DNA from: Streptomyces sp. NBC_00539
GTDB taxonomy: Bacteria > Actinomycetota > Actinomycetes > Streptomycetales > Streptomycetaceae
Assembly (NCBI RefSeq): GCF_036346105.1
Contig: NZ_CP107811.1
Span: forward strand, 2,796,501 to 2,860,500
Reading direction: 5' to 3'
Length of the DNA stretch: 64,000 bases
Part shown: piece after piece, positions 53,202 to 63,672 of the stretch
Numbering within the stretch: position 1 is the first letter of the stretch
How the letters are laid out: each line of letters begins with the position of its first letter
Position numbers and translations under genes: made by a program
The notes under the pieces: generated by a model
The model's database searches: none
Seen by the model: the letters and a program-made list of their open reading frames with translations, nothing else
Told to the model about the DNA's origin: nothing

Positions 53202-54614
53202 CTACGGGAGGGCCGCCAGGAGGGCCGACAGGGTCGGCGACCACGCGCTGTCCGGCGGGTTGCCGTAGCCGACCACCACCGCCTCACGCGGCGGCAGGTC
53301 CGAAAGGGGGTGGCGGAAGGCCGACAGGCCCTCCAGGGCGAGGCCCTGCCCGGCCGCCGCCTGGAGCACCGGCCGCTCCATGCCCCGCGCGAGGTCCAGG
53401 ACCACGTGCAGCCCCGCCGCGATGCCGGCGACCCCCGTCACCGACGCCCTGGCGGAAACCGCCTCGACCACCGCGTCCCGGCGCCTGCGGTACCGCGTGC
53501 GCATCCCCCGCACGTGCCGGTCGTACGCCCCGGACCGGATGAACTCGGCCAGCGTCAGCTGCTCCACCGCGCCGGAGGTCCAGTCGGTGTGGCCCTTGGC
53601 CGCGAGCACCTCCTCCAGCAGCGCTTGCGGCACCACCATCCACCCCATCCGCAGCCCCGGCGCCAGGGACTTGCTCGCCGTCCCCAGGTAGACCACGCGG
53701 TCCGGGTCCAGCCCCTGGAGCGCGCCGACCGGCTGGCGGTCGTAGCGGAACTCCCCGTCGTAGTCGTCCTCCAGGATCAGGCCGCCCGTGGTACGCGCCC
53801 AGTCGACCGCCGCCGTCCGCCGCTCCGGCGTCAGCGCGACCCCCGTCGGGAATTGGTGCGCCGGGGTGAGCAGTACCGCGCCCACCGCCTTGCCGGGCAG
53901 TTCGTCCGTCCGCGCCCCGGCTGCGTCCAGCCGCAGCGGGTGCGTCCGCAGCCCGGCCCCCGTGAGCAGTTCCCGGTGTACGCCGAGGCCGTACCCCTCC
54001 ACCGCCACGTCCCGTACCCGCCGCCCCCGCAGCACCTTCGACAGCAGCATCAGCCCGTGCGCGAACCCCGCGCACAGCACGATGCGCCCGGGGTCCGCGT
54101 AGACGCCGCGCGCCCGCGCCAGGTACCCGGCCAGCGCCTCGCGCAGCTCCACCCGGCCCCGTGCGTCCACCGCGTACCCGAGCGCCTCGTTCGGGGCGCC
54201 CACGAGCGCCCGTCGGGTCGCCGCCGCCCAGGCCGCGCGGGGGAAGCCGCCCAGGTCCGGCGAGCCGGAGATCAGGCTGTACGCGGGCCCCCGGTGCACG
54301 GGGGGACGTACCCGGGCGGCGGGCGCAGCAGCGGTGCGGCGCGGTCTGGCCCGCTCCGCGACCCGGGTGCCGGAGCCCTGGCGGGCCGTCAGCCAGCCCT
54401 CGGCCACGAGTTCCGCGTACGCCTCCGCGACCGTGTTGCGGGCGATGGCCAGGTCCGCCGCGAGGGAGCGCGAGGACGGCAGCCGGGTCCCGGGCGCCAG
54501 CCGCCCGCTGCGCGCCGCCTCGCGCAGGGCCTCGGCCAGCCCGGCCCGCAGACCCCTTCCGGTGGCGAGGTCGAGGTGCAGGTCGGCGCCGAAAGTGGCC
54601 CAGGATTCCGTCAT
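53202..54614 (-). CDS. MocR-type regulator (GntR HTH plus aminotransferase domain)
   Basis: A 470-residue fusion: GntR winged HTH (about 10-80, LREAARSGRLAPGTRLPSSR, LAIARNTVAEAYAEL) followed by an aspartate-aminotransferase-fold domain (about 110-470) with the PLP lysine in GTASKSLAPGLRMGW and a conserved LEDDYDGEFRY. MocR proteins use PLP as a signal. The ATG at 54614 was chosen so that the HTH is N-terminal; the longer frame starts before the divergent gene. It is divergent from a carboxymuconolactone-decarboxylase-like gene with an inverted repeat between. Confidence 0.9.
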   Translation of the reverse strand: MTESWATFGADLHLDLATGRGLRAGLAEALREAARSGRLAPGTRLPSSRSLAADLAIARNTVAEAYAELVAEGWLTARQGSGTRVAERARPRRTAAAPAARVRPPVHRGPAYSLISGSPDLGGFPRAAWAAATRRALVGAPNEALGYAVDARGRVELREALAGYLARARGVYADPGRIVLCAGFAHGLMLLSKVLRGRRVRDVAVEGYGLGVHRELLTGAGLRTHPLRLDAAGARTDELPGKAVGAVLLTPAHQFPTGVALTPERRTAAVDWARTTGGLILEDDYDGEFRYDRQPVGALQGLDPDRVVYLGTASKSLAPGLRMGWMVVPQALLEEVLAAKGHTDWTSGAVEQLTLAEFIRSGAYDRHVRGMRTRYRRRRDAVVEAVSARASVTGVAGIAAGLHVVLDLARGMERPVLQAAAGQGLALEGLSAFRHPLSDLPPREAVVVGYGNPPDSAWSPTLSALLAALP

Positions 54615-54622
54615 GGATGTGG

Positions 54623-54654
54623 ACCATATCGGCGGGCTGCCCGCCTCATACGGT
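54623..54654. promoter_or_regulatory. dyad between MocR and AhpD-like genes
   Basis: ACCATAT (54623-54629) and ATACGGT (54648-54654) are an inverted repeat with one mismatch, enclosing the hairpin-forming GGCGGGC/GCCCGCC. It lies in the 46-bp gap and could be the MocR binding site controlling both directions. Confidence 0.5.
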
Positions 54655-54660
54655 GGGGGC

Positions 54661-55161
54661 ATGACGACGAACGAAGCCACCGGATACGCCCCCGAAGAGC
54701 CCGCCCGCCTGAACTGGTACAAGCACGCCCCCGAGGTCTACAAGGCGATGGTCGCCCTGGAGATCGCGTCCAAGAAGGACCTCGACCCGGTCCTGGTGGA
54801 GCTGGTCAAGACCCGTGCCTCGCAGCTCAACAACTGCGCCTTCTGCCTGGACATGCACACCAAGGACGCCCTGGCGGCCGGCGAGCGCGTCGAGCGCCTC
54901 GTCCAGCTCTCCGCCTGGCGCGAGTCCCGGCACTTCTACACCGAGAAGGAGCTGGCGGCGCTCGCACTGACGGACTCGGTGACCGTCCTCACGGACGGTT
55001 TCGTTCCCGACGAGGTCTACGCGGCCGCCGCCGGGCACTTCGAGGACACCGAGCTGGTCCAGCTGATCGCCGTGATCACGACGATCAACGCCTGGAACCG
55101 GTTCGGCGTCACCTGCCGGCTGGTCCCGGGCCACTACAAGCCGGGCTCCATGGGGCACTGA
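54661..55161 (+). CDS. carboxymuconolactone decarboxylase family (AhpD-like) protein
   Basis: A 166-residue protein of the CMD/AhpD family: VELVKTRASQLNNCAFCLDM HTKD with the redox CxxC (Cys near residues 60 and 63) and the neighbouring His and Glu. AhpD-like proteins reduce peroxidases or act on hydroperoxides. The ATG at 54661 is preferred since the MocR promoter dyad lies just upstream. Control by the adjacent MocR protein is likely. Confidence 0.88.
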   Translation: MTTNEATGYAPEEPARLNWYKHAPEVYKAMVALEIASKKDLDPVLVELVKTRASQLNNCAFCLDMHTKDALAAGERVERLVQLSAWRESRHFYTEKELAALALTDSVTVLTDGFVPDEVYAAAAGHFEDTELVQLIAVITTINAWNRFGVTCRLVPGHYKPGSMGH

Positions 55162-55190
55162 ACCCCAACCGGCGGGTACCGGCGCTCGCC

Positions 55191-56192
55191 TCAGCCGCCC
55201 GGCCGGAAGGCTTCCAGCGCCGCCGTGTGGTGGCGGAGGGTGACCGTCCAGTCGGCGGCCGGGCCGGCGGTCAGGACGGCCCACTTGGCGCCGTCCTGGG
55301 TGCGCGAGACGCGCTCCACGCCCCGGCGCCGCCCGTGGGACTCCACGCTGTCGTACTCGTAGACCAGTTCCGCGGCGTCCGCGGAGCCCGGCACCTGTCC
55401 GACGCGGATCTCCTCGTAGCCCGAGGTGCGGGCGCGCAGGTCGGTGGAGGCGCCTTGGACGGCCCCGAGCGGGCTGAGATCCGCTTCGCTGACGCGGAAG
55501 ACCTGGAGCAGGGAAGTCCGGTCGGGTGAGCGGTAGAAGACGCCGCTCTCGGCCTCCTCCCGAAGCCAGCCGGTGGGCACGGCGAGGGTGAACCCCTTGG
55601 GATCCCGGACCGTCTCGTGCGCCGCGTCCGCACTGGGGCCGCTGCTCGCGGACGGGCTCCCGGAGGGGCTCCCGGACGACGAGCCGAGCGGCGACCGCGA
55701 CCCGGACGCGCCGCCGTCCGCCGGGGCGCTCGACGCCGACGCCCCCGCGTGCGGTGACGGCTGACCGGAGCCGCGCTCGACGAACCAGACGGCGGCCGCC
55801 CCGATCGCGAGGGCGGCCACCGCGATGCCGGCCGTGGTCGGCGTCAGCCACCGCCCGCCCGGCCCCCCGGGGCGCGGGGGCCCCGGCGGTACGGGCGGCG
55901 GTGGCGGCGGGCCCGGCAGCAGGTGCGGGTCGTACGGGGGCGGCACCGAAGGCAGGCCCCCCTCGTGCACCGGCGGCCGGCTCCCGTCGTAGGCCTGCGG
56001 GGGGCTCCCGTCGTAAGCCTGCGGTGCGGTCGGCGCCAGCGGGTCGTACGCCGGCGGTGCCTGCGGCGTCGCGGCGGGGGCGGAAGCGGGGCCCGGGGCC
56101 GGGGTACCGGCGGGGGCGCCGGCCGGGGCGTCCCACACCCAGCGCTGCGTGCGCGCGTCCCAGCGGGGTGCACCCTGCGGCTGCGGGGCCAC
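55191..56192 (-). CDS. membrane protein with Pro-rich N-terminus
   Basis: A 333-residue protein. Residues 1-110 are Pro/Ala/Gln/Tyr-rich and cytoplasmic (repeats such as PQAYDGS), one membrane helix lies at about 118-137, a Ser/Gly/Pro linker follows, and the extracellular domain from about residue 195 (DPKGFTLAVPTGWLREE) resembles the substrate-binding-like C-terminal domains of Streptomyces kinase-associated proteins. It is the third gene in a three-gene operon; the ATG at 56192 is 3 bp after the preceding stop. Confidence 0.7.
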   Translation of the reverse strand: MAPQPQGAPRWDARTQRWVWDAPAGAPAGTPAPGPASAPAATPQAPPAYDPLAPTAPQAYDGSPPQAYDGSRPPVHEGGLPSVPPPYDPHLLPGPPPPPPVPPGPPRPGGPGGRWLTPTTAGIAVAALAIGAAAVWFVERGSGQPSPHAGASASSAPADGGASGSRSPLGSSSGSPSGSPSASSGPSADAAHETVRDPKGFTLAVPTGWLREEAESGVFYRSPDRTSLLQVFRVSEADLSPLGAVQGASTDLRARTSGYEEIRVGQVPGSADAAELVYEYDSVESHGRRRGVERVSRTQDGAKWAVLTAGPAADWTVTLRHHTAALEAFRPGG

Positions 56193-56195
56193 GGC

Positions 56196-56597
56196 TCAGC
56201 CCCCCAGCGTGATCAGCAGCTCGCCCAGCGCGGTCGCCGCACAGACCGACTCCACCAGCGGGGCCCAGCGCTCCAGCGCCCCGCGCAGCCGGGCGGCGAG
56301 CCCGGGCCGGATCTCCCGCGCCGTCTCCAGCTCCTCGGCGGCCCCGTCCAGTTCGGCGTCCAGCGCCGACCGGTCCTCGCCCCGGGGCAGCCGTACGAGG
56401 GCGGCGCGCAGCTCCAGTACGGCGTCGAGCAGCACCTGCGGCGTGGGCGCCTCGGCGCCGGCGCCCCCGTGCCGGACGGTGTTCGTGTTGTTGCTGCCGC
56501 CGATGCTGAACGCGCTGCCGGTGATGTCGCCGAGCGTCACGGACGGCTCCGCCGGGCCCCCGCCCGTCGTGCCCGCACTGTTCCCGTCAGTTGCCAC
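56196..56597 (-). CDS. small protein with N-terminal GSAFSIGGSNNTNT motif
   Basis: A 133-residue protein. Residues 1-26 are Gly/Pro/Thr-rich, residues 27-40 read GSAFSIGGSNNTNT, and the rest is a helical domain (LLDAVLELRAALVRLP, then LDGAAEELETAREI). The motif is nearly identical to that at the C-terminus of the preceding gene product. The start overlaps that gene's stop by 11 nt. No known domain was recognised. Related Gly/Asn-rich motifs in other bacteria seed amyloid-like contacts, but I have only sequence resemblance. Confidence 0.7.
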   Translation of the reverse strand: MATDGNSAGTTGGGPAEPSVTLGDITGSAFSIGGSNNTNTVRHGGAGAEAPTPQVLLDAVLELRAALVRLPRGEDRSALDAELDGAAEELETAREIRPGLAARLRGALERWAPLVESVCAATALGELLITLGG

Positions 56598-56677
56598 CGC
56601 TGCTCCCCTTGCCCCTGCCGCTGTTGTGGTGACCGGTGTTGGTGTTGTTGCTGCCGCCGACGCTGAACGCGCTGCCG
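56481..56677. repeat. duplicated 40-bp segment encoding the shared motif
   Basis: Segments 56481-56520 and 56638-56677 match at 38 of 40 bases by eye and encode the same peptide motif in two neighbouring genes, 157 bp apart. Nucleotide similarity at this level suggests recent duplication or strong constraint. Confidence 0.85.
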
Positions 56678-58317
56678 TTCACCGACTGGATGAACACCCC
56701 GCCCTCGGCGACGTTGACGGCGCGCTTCGCGAACTCCTCGGTGTGCCAGCCCGCTTCGTGCAAGGCGACGATAACGCCGCCGACCACACGGTCCTGAACC
56801 GTTTTCAGGAAGCGGTCCAGGTCCATCAGGTGGAACAGCGACCCGTTGTCCTCGGAGGCGAGTTCGCGCACCGACAGGCGCGGCCCCTCGGGCCGGGCGC
56901 CGCCGTGGCCGCCGGTCACGATCCGCCACCAGCTCGCGAGGCCACGGCCCAGGGTGGTGACGGAGGCCGCGATGGAGCCCGGGGTCTGCCGCAGGGCCGC
57001 GACCGCCTTCCCGAAGCCGTTGTTGTTGCGGTAGCGCTGGGCGTCGGCGTCCGCGTTGTGGAAGGCGACGTCCACGGGGAGCAGCACGTGCGGCGCCACT
57101 TCCAGCATCATCATGCCGCCCTGGGTGTGGACCCGTACGAAGACGGTGACGACGAGGTTCTCGTCCCAGCCGCCCACCCGCACGCGCAGGAAGTGCCTGC
57201 GGCGCTCGCCGCCCTCCTCGACGGCTGCGGCCCGCTGCTCCGCGTACTGGGCGTGGATGGCCTGGGCCGCGTCCCGGTGCGGCAGCCCGTTGGCGGGCAG
57301 GAACACGCACTCGTCGACGACGAGTTCCCGCAGCCGGTCACCGACGGCCGCCTCGGCCTCCAGGGAGCCGTGCGGCGAGGGCACCCGCAGCCGCTCCAGC
57401 AGCGGCGCGATCTTGGAGATGAGGTGGGCGTTGGTGACCGGCGTCGGCTTGCGGTCGGGGCCGAGGTCCTCGCGCGGGCGCAGTTCGACGGAGAGCTGCC
57501 AGGGCCGGTAGGCGTCACCGGCGCCGCAGAACGGGTCGTTGACGTCGTACATGATCACCGGCGCGTGCTGCTCGGCCCGGATACGGGCGCGCACGCGATG
57601 GAAGCGCACACCCGGGGCCGCTTCGGCCGGGTCGCCGGCGTGGTCGGCGTAGCGGCGCTCGTTGAGGTCGGTGGCGATGGTCCGGTAGACGTGGCCGCGC
57701 TGGAGGCCCACGACGACGACCACGGCGGCGAAGACGACGGGCACCCACCAGAAGACGGCGGTGGCCGCCGCGGTGTTCCCGAAGGACGGGGTGAAGAACA
57801 GGGCGCCGGGGCCGCCCGAGTCGCCGAGCATGCTCATCAGGGCGAATCCGCCGAAGGCGAGGAAGAGCAGGGTGAAGGCGAGCACCACGAAGACGTAGAC
57901 GCGCAGGATCACGGCCAGCGCCCGCAGCAGCGGCGTGCCCCGGCCGCGCAGCCAGTCGGCGAAGCTCAGCAGGAGGAACGGGACGAGCAGCAGCATGAGC
58001 GCGCCACCGGTGAGGAGGGAGCCGACGAACCAGGCTCCGAGCACCCCGGCCGCCCAGCCGAGTTCGGCGCGGCGCGCGCGCAGCGCGTGGGCGAGCACCC
58101 GGGAGGCGTCGAAGCCGTAGGAGGGGGCGACGATGCGCTCTTCGTGGACGTAGAGCTCGTCGATGACCCGGTCGCGGAATCCGGCGTCGAGGTACGTACC
58201 CGCGCAGAGGAACCGGCCGGCCTCGCTGAGCGAGGGGTGTACCGGCGGGCGGCCGGCGCGGGGATCGCCCCAGCCGGCCGGACCGGTCGACTGGTGGGGA
58301 ATCGGGGTCTCGGTCAC
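56587..58317 (-). CDS. multi-pass membrane protein with C-terminal GSAFSVGGSNNTNT motif
   Basis: A 576-residue protein. An N-terminal cytoplasmic part (1-85), four hydrophobic helices (about 86-205), and a large cytoplasmic region with RPWQLSVELRPREDLG and the distinctive KAVAALRQTPGSIAASVT. The C-terminal 30 residues are GSAFSVGGSNNTNT (548-561) plus a Gly/Ser/His tail. It is first in a three-gene operon. I cannot name a known family. The layout, a membrane-bound sensor-like body with a motif tail, suggests signalling to the motif-bearing protein encoded next. Confidence 0.75.
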   Translation of the reverse strand: MTETPIPHQSTGPAGWGDPRAGRPPVHPSLSEAGRFLCAGTYLDAGFRDRVIDELYVHEERIVAPSYGFDASRVLAHALRARRAELGWAAGVLGAWFVGSLLTGGALMLLLVPFLLLSFADWLRGRGTPLLRALAVILRVYVFVVLAFTLLFLAFGGFALMSMLGDSGGPGALFFTPSFGNTAAATAVFWWVPVVFAAVVVVVGLQRGHVYRTIATDLNERRYADHAGDPAEAAPGVRFHRVRARIRAEQHAPVIMYDVNDPFCGAGDAYRPWQLSVELRPREDLGPDRKPTPVTNAHLISKIAPLLERLRVPSPHGSLEAEAAVGDRLRELVVDECVFLPANGLPHRDAAQAIHAQYAEQRAAAVEEGGERRRHFLRVRVGGWDENLVVTVFVRVHTQGGMMMLEVAPHVLLPVDVAFHNADADAQRYRNNNGFGKAVAALRQTPGSIAASVTTLGRGLASWWRIVTGGHGGARPEGPRLSVRELASEDNGSLFHLMDLDRFLKTVQDRVVGGVIVALHEAGWHTEEFAKRAVNVAEGGVFIQSVNGSAFSVGGSNNTNTGHHNSGRGKGSSGGN

Positions 58318-58367
58318 CGACCGACCTTAGGTTCCCCCTACATCACGCGATAGGCCGAATCGCGCCA

Positions 58368-58399
58368 AAACGCCCCGACCAGGTTTGGCCGGGGCGTTT
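58368..58399 (-). terminator. mdh terminator
   Basis: A perfect 10-bp stem, AAACGCCCCG / CGGGGCGTTT, with a 12-nt loop; read on the minus strand it is followed by a T-run. It lies 56 bp past the mdh stop. Confidence 0.85.
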
Positions 58400-58454
58400 C
58401 GTCGTTCGTATTGGTTCGAACGGGCCTGACCGGTCAGCGGTCCGGCCCGGCCGG

Positions 58455-59552
<1,098 letters not shown>

Positions 59553-59665
59553 CTATCCGACCCCGGGGGCGGCTAACCCACAGGCCCGTGTGGTGCGTGG
59601 CACACGGACCCGGATGTTCGAAGGCCGGACGGCCGCCCGGGCCCCGAATCCACCCCGCCGCGCGG

Positions 59666-60115
59666 CTAGCGGACCGTGAAGCGGACCGCCGTCTCCAGGA
59701 ACGGGACGTGCAGCGGCGGCTTGGGTTCCATCACCAGCGCGAGCAGGGTGATGGCCACGCCGAGCACCCCGTAGGTCAGCAGGTCCGTGAACCGGGAGCG
59801 GACGGCGAGCATCCCCACCGACGGCAGCACGCGCCGCATCACGGCGGCCGCGATCAGGGCGATCCCGATGATCAGGCAGCCCACCCGCGGGTGGCCCGTC
59901 GCCGTCGTCAGCAGCCCGGCCGCGGTGGCGGCGAGGACGCTGAGCATCGGCCACTGCCGTGCGGGCGCCGGGGCGTCCCCCGGAGCGGCCCGGCCGCCGC
60001 CCTCGGGCCGGGCGGTGTCCCGGGTGACGGAAGGGAACCGGCGGGACTTGGGGGCCTCGGCAGGCCCCTGGTCCCCCTCGCCCCCGGCCGGGCCGGTGGT
60101 GTGCTCAACCCGCAC
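59666..60115 (-). CDS. DUF3017-like membrane protein
   Basis: A 149-residue protein with a basic N-terminal segment of about 55 residues, then three hydrophobic helices ([45 protein letters not shown]) typical of DUF3017. The start is GTG at 60115, 11 nt inside the folD end; an upstream in-frame ATG at 60145 is possible. It is coupled to folD in many Streptomyces, as I recall. No function is assigned. Confidence 0.75.
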   Translation of the reverse strand: MRVEHTTGPAGGEGDQGPAEAPKSRRFPSVTRDTARPEGGGRAAPGDAPAPARQWPMLSVLAATAAGLLTTATGHPRVGCLIIGIALIAAAVMRRVLPSVGMLAVRSRFTDLLTYGVLGVAITLLALVMEPKPPLHVPFLETAVRFTVR

Positions 60116-60965
60116 TGGTGGTCCGTTCCGCCGCCTCGACGACATTGACGAGCAGCTGGGCGCGGGTCATCGGGCCGACGCCGCCGGGGTTCGGGGACAG
60201 CCAGCCCGCCACCTCCGCGACCCCCGGGTGCACGTCGCCGACGATCTTCCCGCTCTCGTCGCGGCTGACGCCGACGTCGAGCACCGCCGCGCCCGGCTTC
60301 ACGTCCTCCGGCTTGACCAGGTGCGGGACCCCGGCGGCCGCGACGATGACGTCCGCCTGCCGCAGCAGGCGCGGCAGGTCGCGGGTACCGGTGTGGCACA
60401 GGGTGACCGTGGCGTTCTCGGACTTGCGGGTCAGGAGCAGCCCGATGGAGCGCCCGACGGTGACGCCGCGGCCCAGGACGACGACGTGGGCGCCGTTGAT
60501 CTCCACGCCGTGGTGACGCAGCAGCGCCACGATCCCGTACGGGGTGCAGGGCAGCGGGCCGGGCTCGTTGAGCACCAGCCGGCCCAGGGACATGGGGTGC
60601 AGTCCGTCGGCGTCCTTGAGCGGATCCATCAGCTCCAGGACGCGGTTGGTGTCGATGCCCTTGGGGAGCGGGAGTTGCACGATGTAACCCGTGCACTCCG
60701 GGTTCTCGTTGAGTTCCCGGACGACCGCCTCGATGTCCTCCTGGGAGGCGGTGGCCGGGAGTTCGCGCTGGATGGAGGCGATGCCGACCTCCGCGCAGTC
60801 CTTGTGCTTGCCGTTGACGTACCAGCGGCTGCCCGGATCGTCACCGACCAGCAGGGTGCCGAGGCCGGGGGTGACACCCCGGGCTTTCAGCGCCGACACG
60901 CGGGCGGTCAGTTCGGACTTGATCGCGGCTGCGGTGGCCTTGCCATCGAGAATCTGGGCGGTCAT
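60105..60965 (-). CDS. folD: methylenetetrahydrofolate dehydrogenase/cyclohydrolase
   Basis: A 286-residue bifunctional enzyme: [16 protein letters not shown] with the catalytic Lys near residue 55 and the NADP-binding [18 protein letters not shown] near 160; also [11 protein letters not shown] and MTRAQLLVN near the end. It interconverts methylene-, methenyl- and formyl-THF, feeding the 10-formyl-THF used by PurH and PurN. The ATG at 60965 is the start. The DUF3017-like gene overlaps the end. Confidence 0.96.
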   Translation of the reverse strand: MTAQILDGKATAAAIKSELTARVSALKARGVTPGLGTLLVGDDPGSRWYVNGKHKDCAEVGIASIQRELPATASQEDIEAVVRELNENPECTGYIVQLPLPKGIDTNRVLELMDPLKDADGLHPMSLGRLVLNEPGPLPCTPYGIVALLRHHGVEINGAHVVVLGRGVTVGRSIGLLLTRKSENATVTLCHTGTRDLPRLLRQADVIVAAAGVPHLVKPEDVKPGAAVLDVGVSRDESGKIVGDVHPGVAEVAGWLSPNPGGVGPMTRAQLLVNVVEAAERTTSAG

Positions 60966-61244
60966 GCCCCCATCCTCCCGGATGGAGCGGCCCCGGTTCC
61001 ACTCAAGGCCCCCGGCGGGCGTCCGGCGGGCGTCCGGCGGCGTCCCGGACCCTCTTGGTCATTTCATTGCACTTGCACAACAAGTCCCGACCGCTGTGCG
61101 AACCGGCTGGACAATCCCCCTGCGCCGGGACCACGATGACGGGCAATGAGTGCCGCGGGCAGTGCCGGGGGGTGACCGCAAAACGCAGTGTTTCCTCCGA
61201 AAGTGCCGTGCGTCCCCGCACTTCCACGGAGGAACAACCCAAAG

Positions 61245-62000
61245 ATGAGCTTCGGCGACCCGAACAACCCGTACGGACAGCAGCAGCAGCCGCCGCAGGG
61301 CCAGCCCGGCTACGGTTACCCGCAGCAGGCCCCCCAGGGCATTCCGCCGCAGGGCGTCCCCCCGCAGGGCCAGCCCGGTTACGGCTACCCGCAGCAGCCG
61401 GGCCAGCCGCCCTACGGTGCGATGCCCCCGGCCCCCGGCACGCTCCAGGCGAACAACGGCTACATCAACGTGGCCGGCCTCGGCACCGTCGAGGTGGCGA
61501 CGATGGGCCGCCGCTTCGGCGCCCGTCTGATCGACGGCCTGGTCATCGGTGTCCTGTACTCGATCCTCAGCGCGATCGGTGTCGCGAGCGCCTTCGGCGC
61601 GTCGAAGAGCATCCAGGACTGCACCGGCCTGGACTACGCGTCTTCCGCGTACCAGAGCTGCGTCAACGACCAGGCCGAGGCCGCCGGCGGCATCATCGCC
61701 ACCTTCTTCGGCGTGATCCTCGTCTTCTTCGTCGCCACCCTGCTCTACGAATGGCTGATGATCGCGTTCGTGGGCGCGACGGTCGGCAAGCTGGCCCTGG
61801 GCCTGAAGGTCGTCAAGGAGAACACCGGCCAGGTCCCCGGCATCGGCGGCGGCTTCATCCGCTGGATCATCCCGATGGTCGGCGCGTTCCTCTGCGGCAT
61901 CGGCCAGATCCTGGTCTACCTCTCCCCCTTCTTCGACAACTCCGGCAAGCTGCAGGGCTGGCACGACCGTGCCGCCGGCACGATCGTCGTGAAGAAGTAA
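61245..62000 (+). CDS. RDD family membrane protein with Gln/Pro-rich N-terminus
   Basis: A 251-residue protein. Residues 1-65 are a Gln/Pro/Gly/Tyr tail with QGQPGYGYPQQ twice, followed by RDD-domain helices (RRFGARLIDGLVIGVLYSI, then a second set near LMIAFVGATVGKLALGLKV) and the family-typical end WHDRAAGTIVV. RDD proteins are thought to transport small compounds or stabilise membranes. The ATG at 61245 was chosen (GGAGGA before). It lies in front of the convergent purH gene with a strong shared terminator. Confidence 0.85.
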   Translation: MSFGDPNNPYGQQQQPPQGQPGYGYPQQAPQGIPPQGVPPQGQPGYGYPQQPGQPPYGAMPPAPGTLQANNGYINVAGLGTVEVATMGRRFGARLIDGLVIGVLYSILSAIGVASAFGASKSIQDCTGLDYASSAYQSCVNDQAEAAGGIIATFFGVILVFFVATLLYEWLMIAFVGATVGKLALGLKVVKENTGQVPGIGGGFIRWIIPMVGAFLCGIGQILVYLSPFFDNSGKLQGWHDRAAGTIVVKK

Positions 62001-62017
62001 GCGGTACCGCTCGCAAG

Positions 62018-62063
62018 ACGGCGAAGGCCGCGCTCCCCGGACGGGGGGCGCGGCCTTCGCCGT
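62018..62063. terminator. bidirectional terminator between RDD gene and purH
   Basis: A 21-bp stem with one G-T pair (ACGGCGAAGGCCGCGC... / ...GCGCGGCCTTCGCCGT) and a 4-nt loop lies between the convergent genes and can end transcription from both. Confidence 0.9.
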
Positions 62064-62076
62064 GTGCGGGGTGCGA

Positions 62077-63672
62077 TCAGTGGAAGAAGTGACGGGTACC
62101 GGTGAAGTACATGGTCACGCCGGCCGCCTTCGCGGCCTCGATGACCAGCTCGTCACGGACCGAACCGCCCGGCTGCACGACGGCCTTGATGCCGGCCGCC
62201 GTCAGGATCTCCAGCCCGTCCGGGAACGGGAAGAAGGCGTCGGAGGCCGCGTACGAGCCCTGCGCGCGCTCGGCGCCGGCCCGCTCGACCGCGAGCTTCG
62301 CGGAGTCGACCCGGTTGACCTGGCCCATGCCGACGCCGACCGAGGCGCCGTCCTTGGCCAGCAGGATCGCGTTGGACTTGACGGCCCGGCAGGCCTTCCA
62401 GGCGAAGGCGAGCTCGGCGAGCTCCTCGGCGGAGAGGGGCTCGCCGGTCGCGAGGGTCCAGTTCCGCGGGTCGTCGCCCTCAGCCTGGAACAGGTCGCTC
62501 TGCTGGAGCAGCGCGCCGCCGGAGACGGGCTTGAGGTCACCCGGCTGGTGCGGGGTGCCGTCGACCTTCAAGACGCGGATGTTCTTCTTCTTGGCCAGGA
62601 CCTCGACCGCGCCGTCCTCGTAGCCGGGGGCGGCGATGACCTCGGTGAAGATCTCCGCGACCTGCTCGGCGAGCTCGACGGTCACCGGGCGGTTGACGGC
62701 GATGACGCCGCCGAACGCGGAGAGCGGGTCACAGGCGTGCGCCTTGCGGTGGGCGGCGGCGACGTCCGCGCCGACGGCGATCCCGCACGGGTTGGCGTGC
62801 TTGATGATCGCGACGCAGGGCTCTTCGTGGTCGTAGGCGGCGCGGCGGGCCGCCTCGGTGTCCACGTAGTTGTTGAAGGACATCTCCTTGCCGTGCAGCT
62901 GCTCGGCGTTGGCGATCCCGCCCGGCTGACCGTCCGTGTAGAGGGCGGCCGCCTGGTGGGGGTTCTCGCCGTAACGGAGGGTGGACTTGCGCTGCCAGGC
63001 ACCGGCCAGGAACTCGGGCAGGACGGCCTCGGGCTCGGGCGCGTAGCCGTTCGTGAACCAGGAGGCGACGGCCACGTCGTAGGCGGCGGTGTGCTGGAAG
63101 GCCTCGGCCGCGAGCCGCTTGCGGGCGGTCAGGTCGAAGCCGCCGCCCCGGGCTGCGGTCAGGACGTCGGCGTAGCGCTCGGGGCTGGTCACGACGGCGA
63201 CCGAGGGGTGGTTCTTGGCGGCTGCGCGGACCATCGAGGGGCCGCCGATGTCGATCTGCTCGACGCACTCGTCGGGCGTGGCACCGGACTGCACGGTGGC
63301 GAGGAAGGGGTAGAGGTTGACGACGACCAGGTCGAAGGGCTCCACGCCCAGCTCGGCCAGCTGGCGCCGGTGGTCCTCCAGGCGCAGGTCGGCGAGGATG
63401 CCCGCGTGCACGCGGGGGTGCAGGGTCTTGACCCGGCCGTCCAGGCACTCGGGGAAGCCGGTCAGCTCCTCGACCTTGGTGACGGGCACCCCGGCCGCGG
63501 CGATCTTGGAGGCGGTGGAGCCGGTGGAGACGAGCGCGACGCCCGCCTCGTGCAGGCCGCGGGCCAGCTCTTCCAGTCCCGTCTTGTCGTAGACGCTGAT
63601 CAGCGCACGACGGATCGGCCGCTGGGTCGTGGTCGGGTCGTTGCTGCTGTCTGCGGTCTCTACGGCGGTCAC
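62077..63672 (-). CDS. purH: bifunctional AICAR transformylase/IMP cyclohydrolase
   Basis: A 531-residue enzyme for the last two steps of IMP synthesis. The N-terminal IMP cyclohydrolase domain has [20 protein letters not shown] and the C-terminal transformylase domain contains [11 protein letters not shown] and [12 protein letters not shown]. It uses 10-formyl-THF from folD. GTG at 63672 overlaps the purN stop by 4 nt. Confidence 0.97.
   Translation of the reverse strand: MTAVETADSSNDPTTTQRPIRRALISVYDKTGLEELARGLHEAGVALVSTGSTASKIAAAGVPVTKVEELTGFPECLDGRVKTLHPRVHAGILADLRLEDHRRQLAELGVEPFDLVVVNLYPFLATVQSGATPDECVEQIDIGGPSMVRAAAKNHPSVAVVTSPERYADVLTAARGGGFDLTARKRLAAEAFQHTAAYDVAVASWFTNGYAPEPEAVLPEFLAGAWQRKSTLRYGENPHQAAALYTDGQPGGIANAEQLHGKEMSFNNYVDTEAARRAAYDHEEPCVAIIKHANPCGIAVGADVAAAHRKAHACDPLSAFGGVIAVNRPVTVELAEQVAEIFTEVIAAPGYEDGAVEVLAKKKNIRVLKVDGTPHQPGDLKPVSGGALLQQSDLFQAEGDDPRNWTLATGEPLSAEELAELAFAWKACRAVKSNAILLAKDGASVGVGMGQVNRVDSAKLAVERAGAERAQGSYAASDAFFPFPDGLEILTAAGIKAVVQPGGSVRDELVIEAAKAAGVTMYFTGTRHFFH

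Noticed and set aside
60966-61244. ZTP or other riboswitch before folD or the RDD gene
   Set aside because: Neither strand shows the pfl core segments. The region has only short dyads and the promoter area of the RDD gene.
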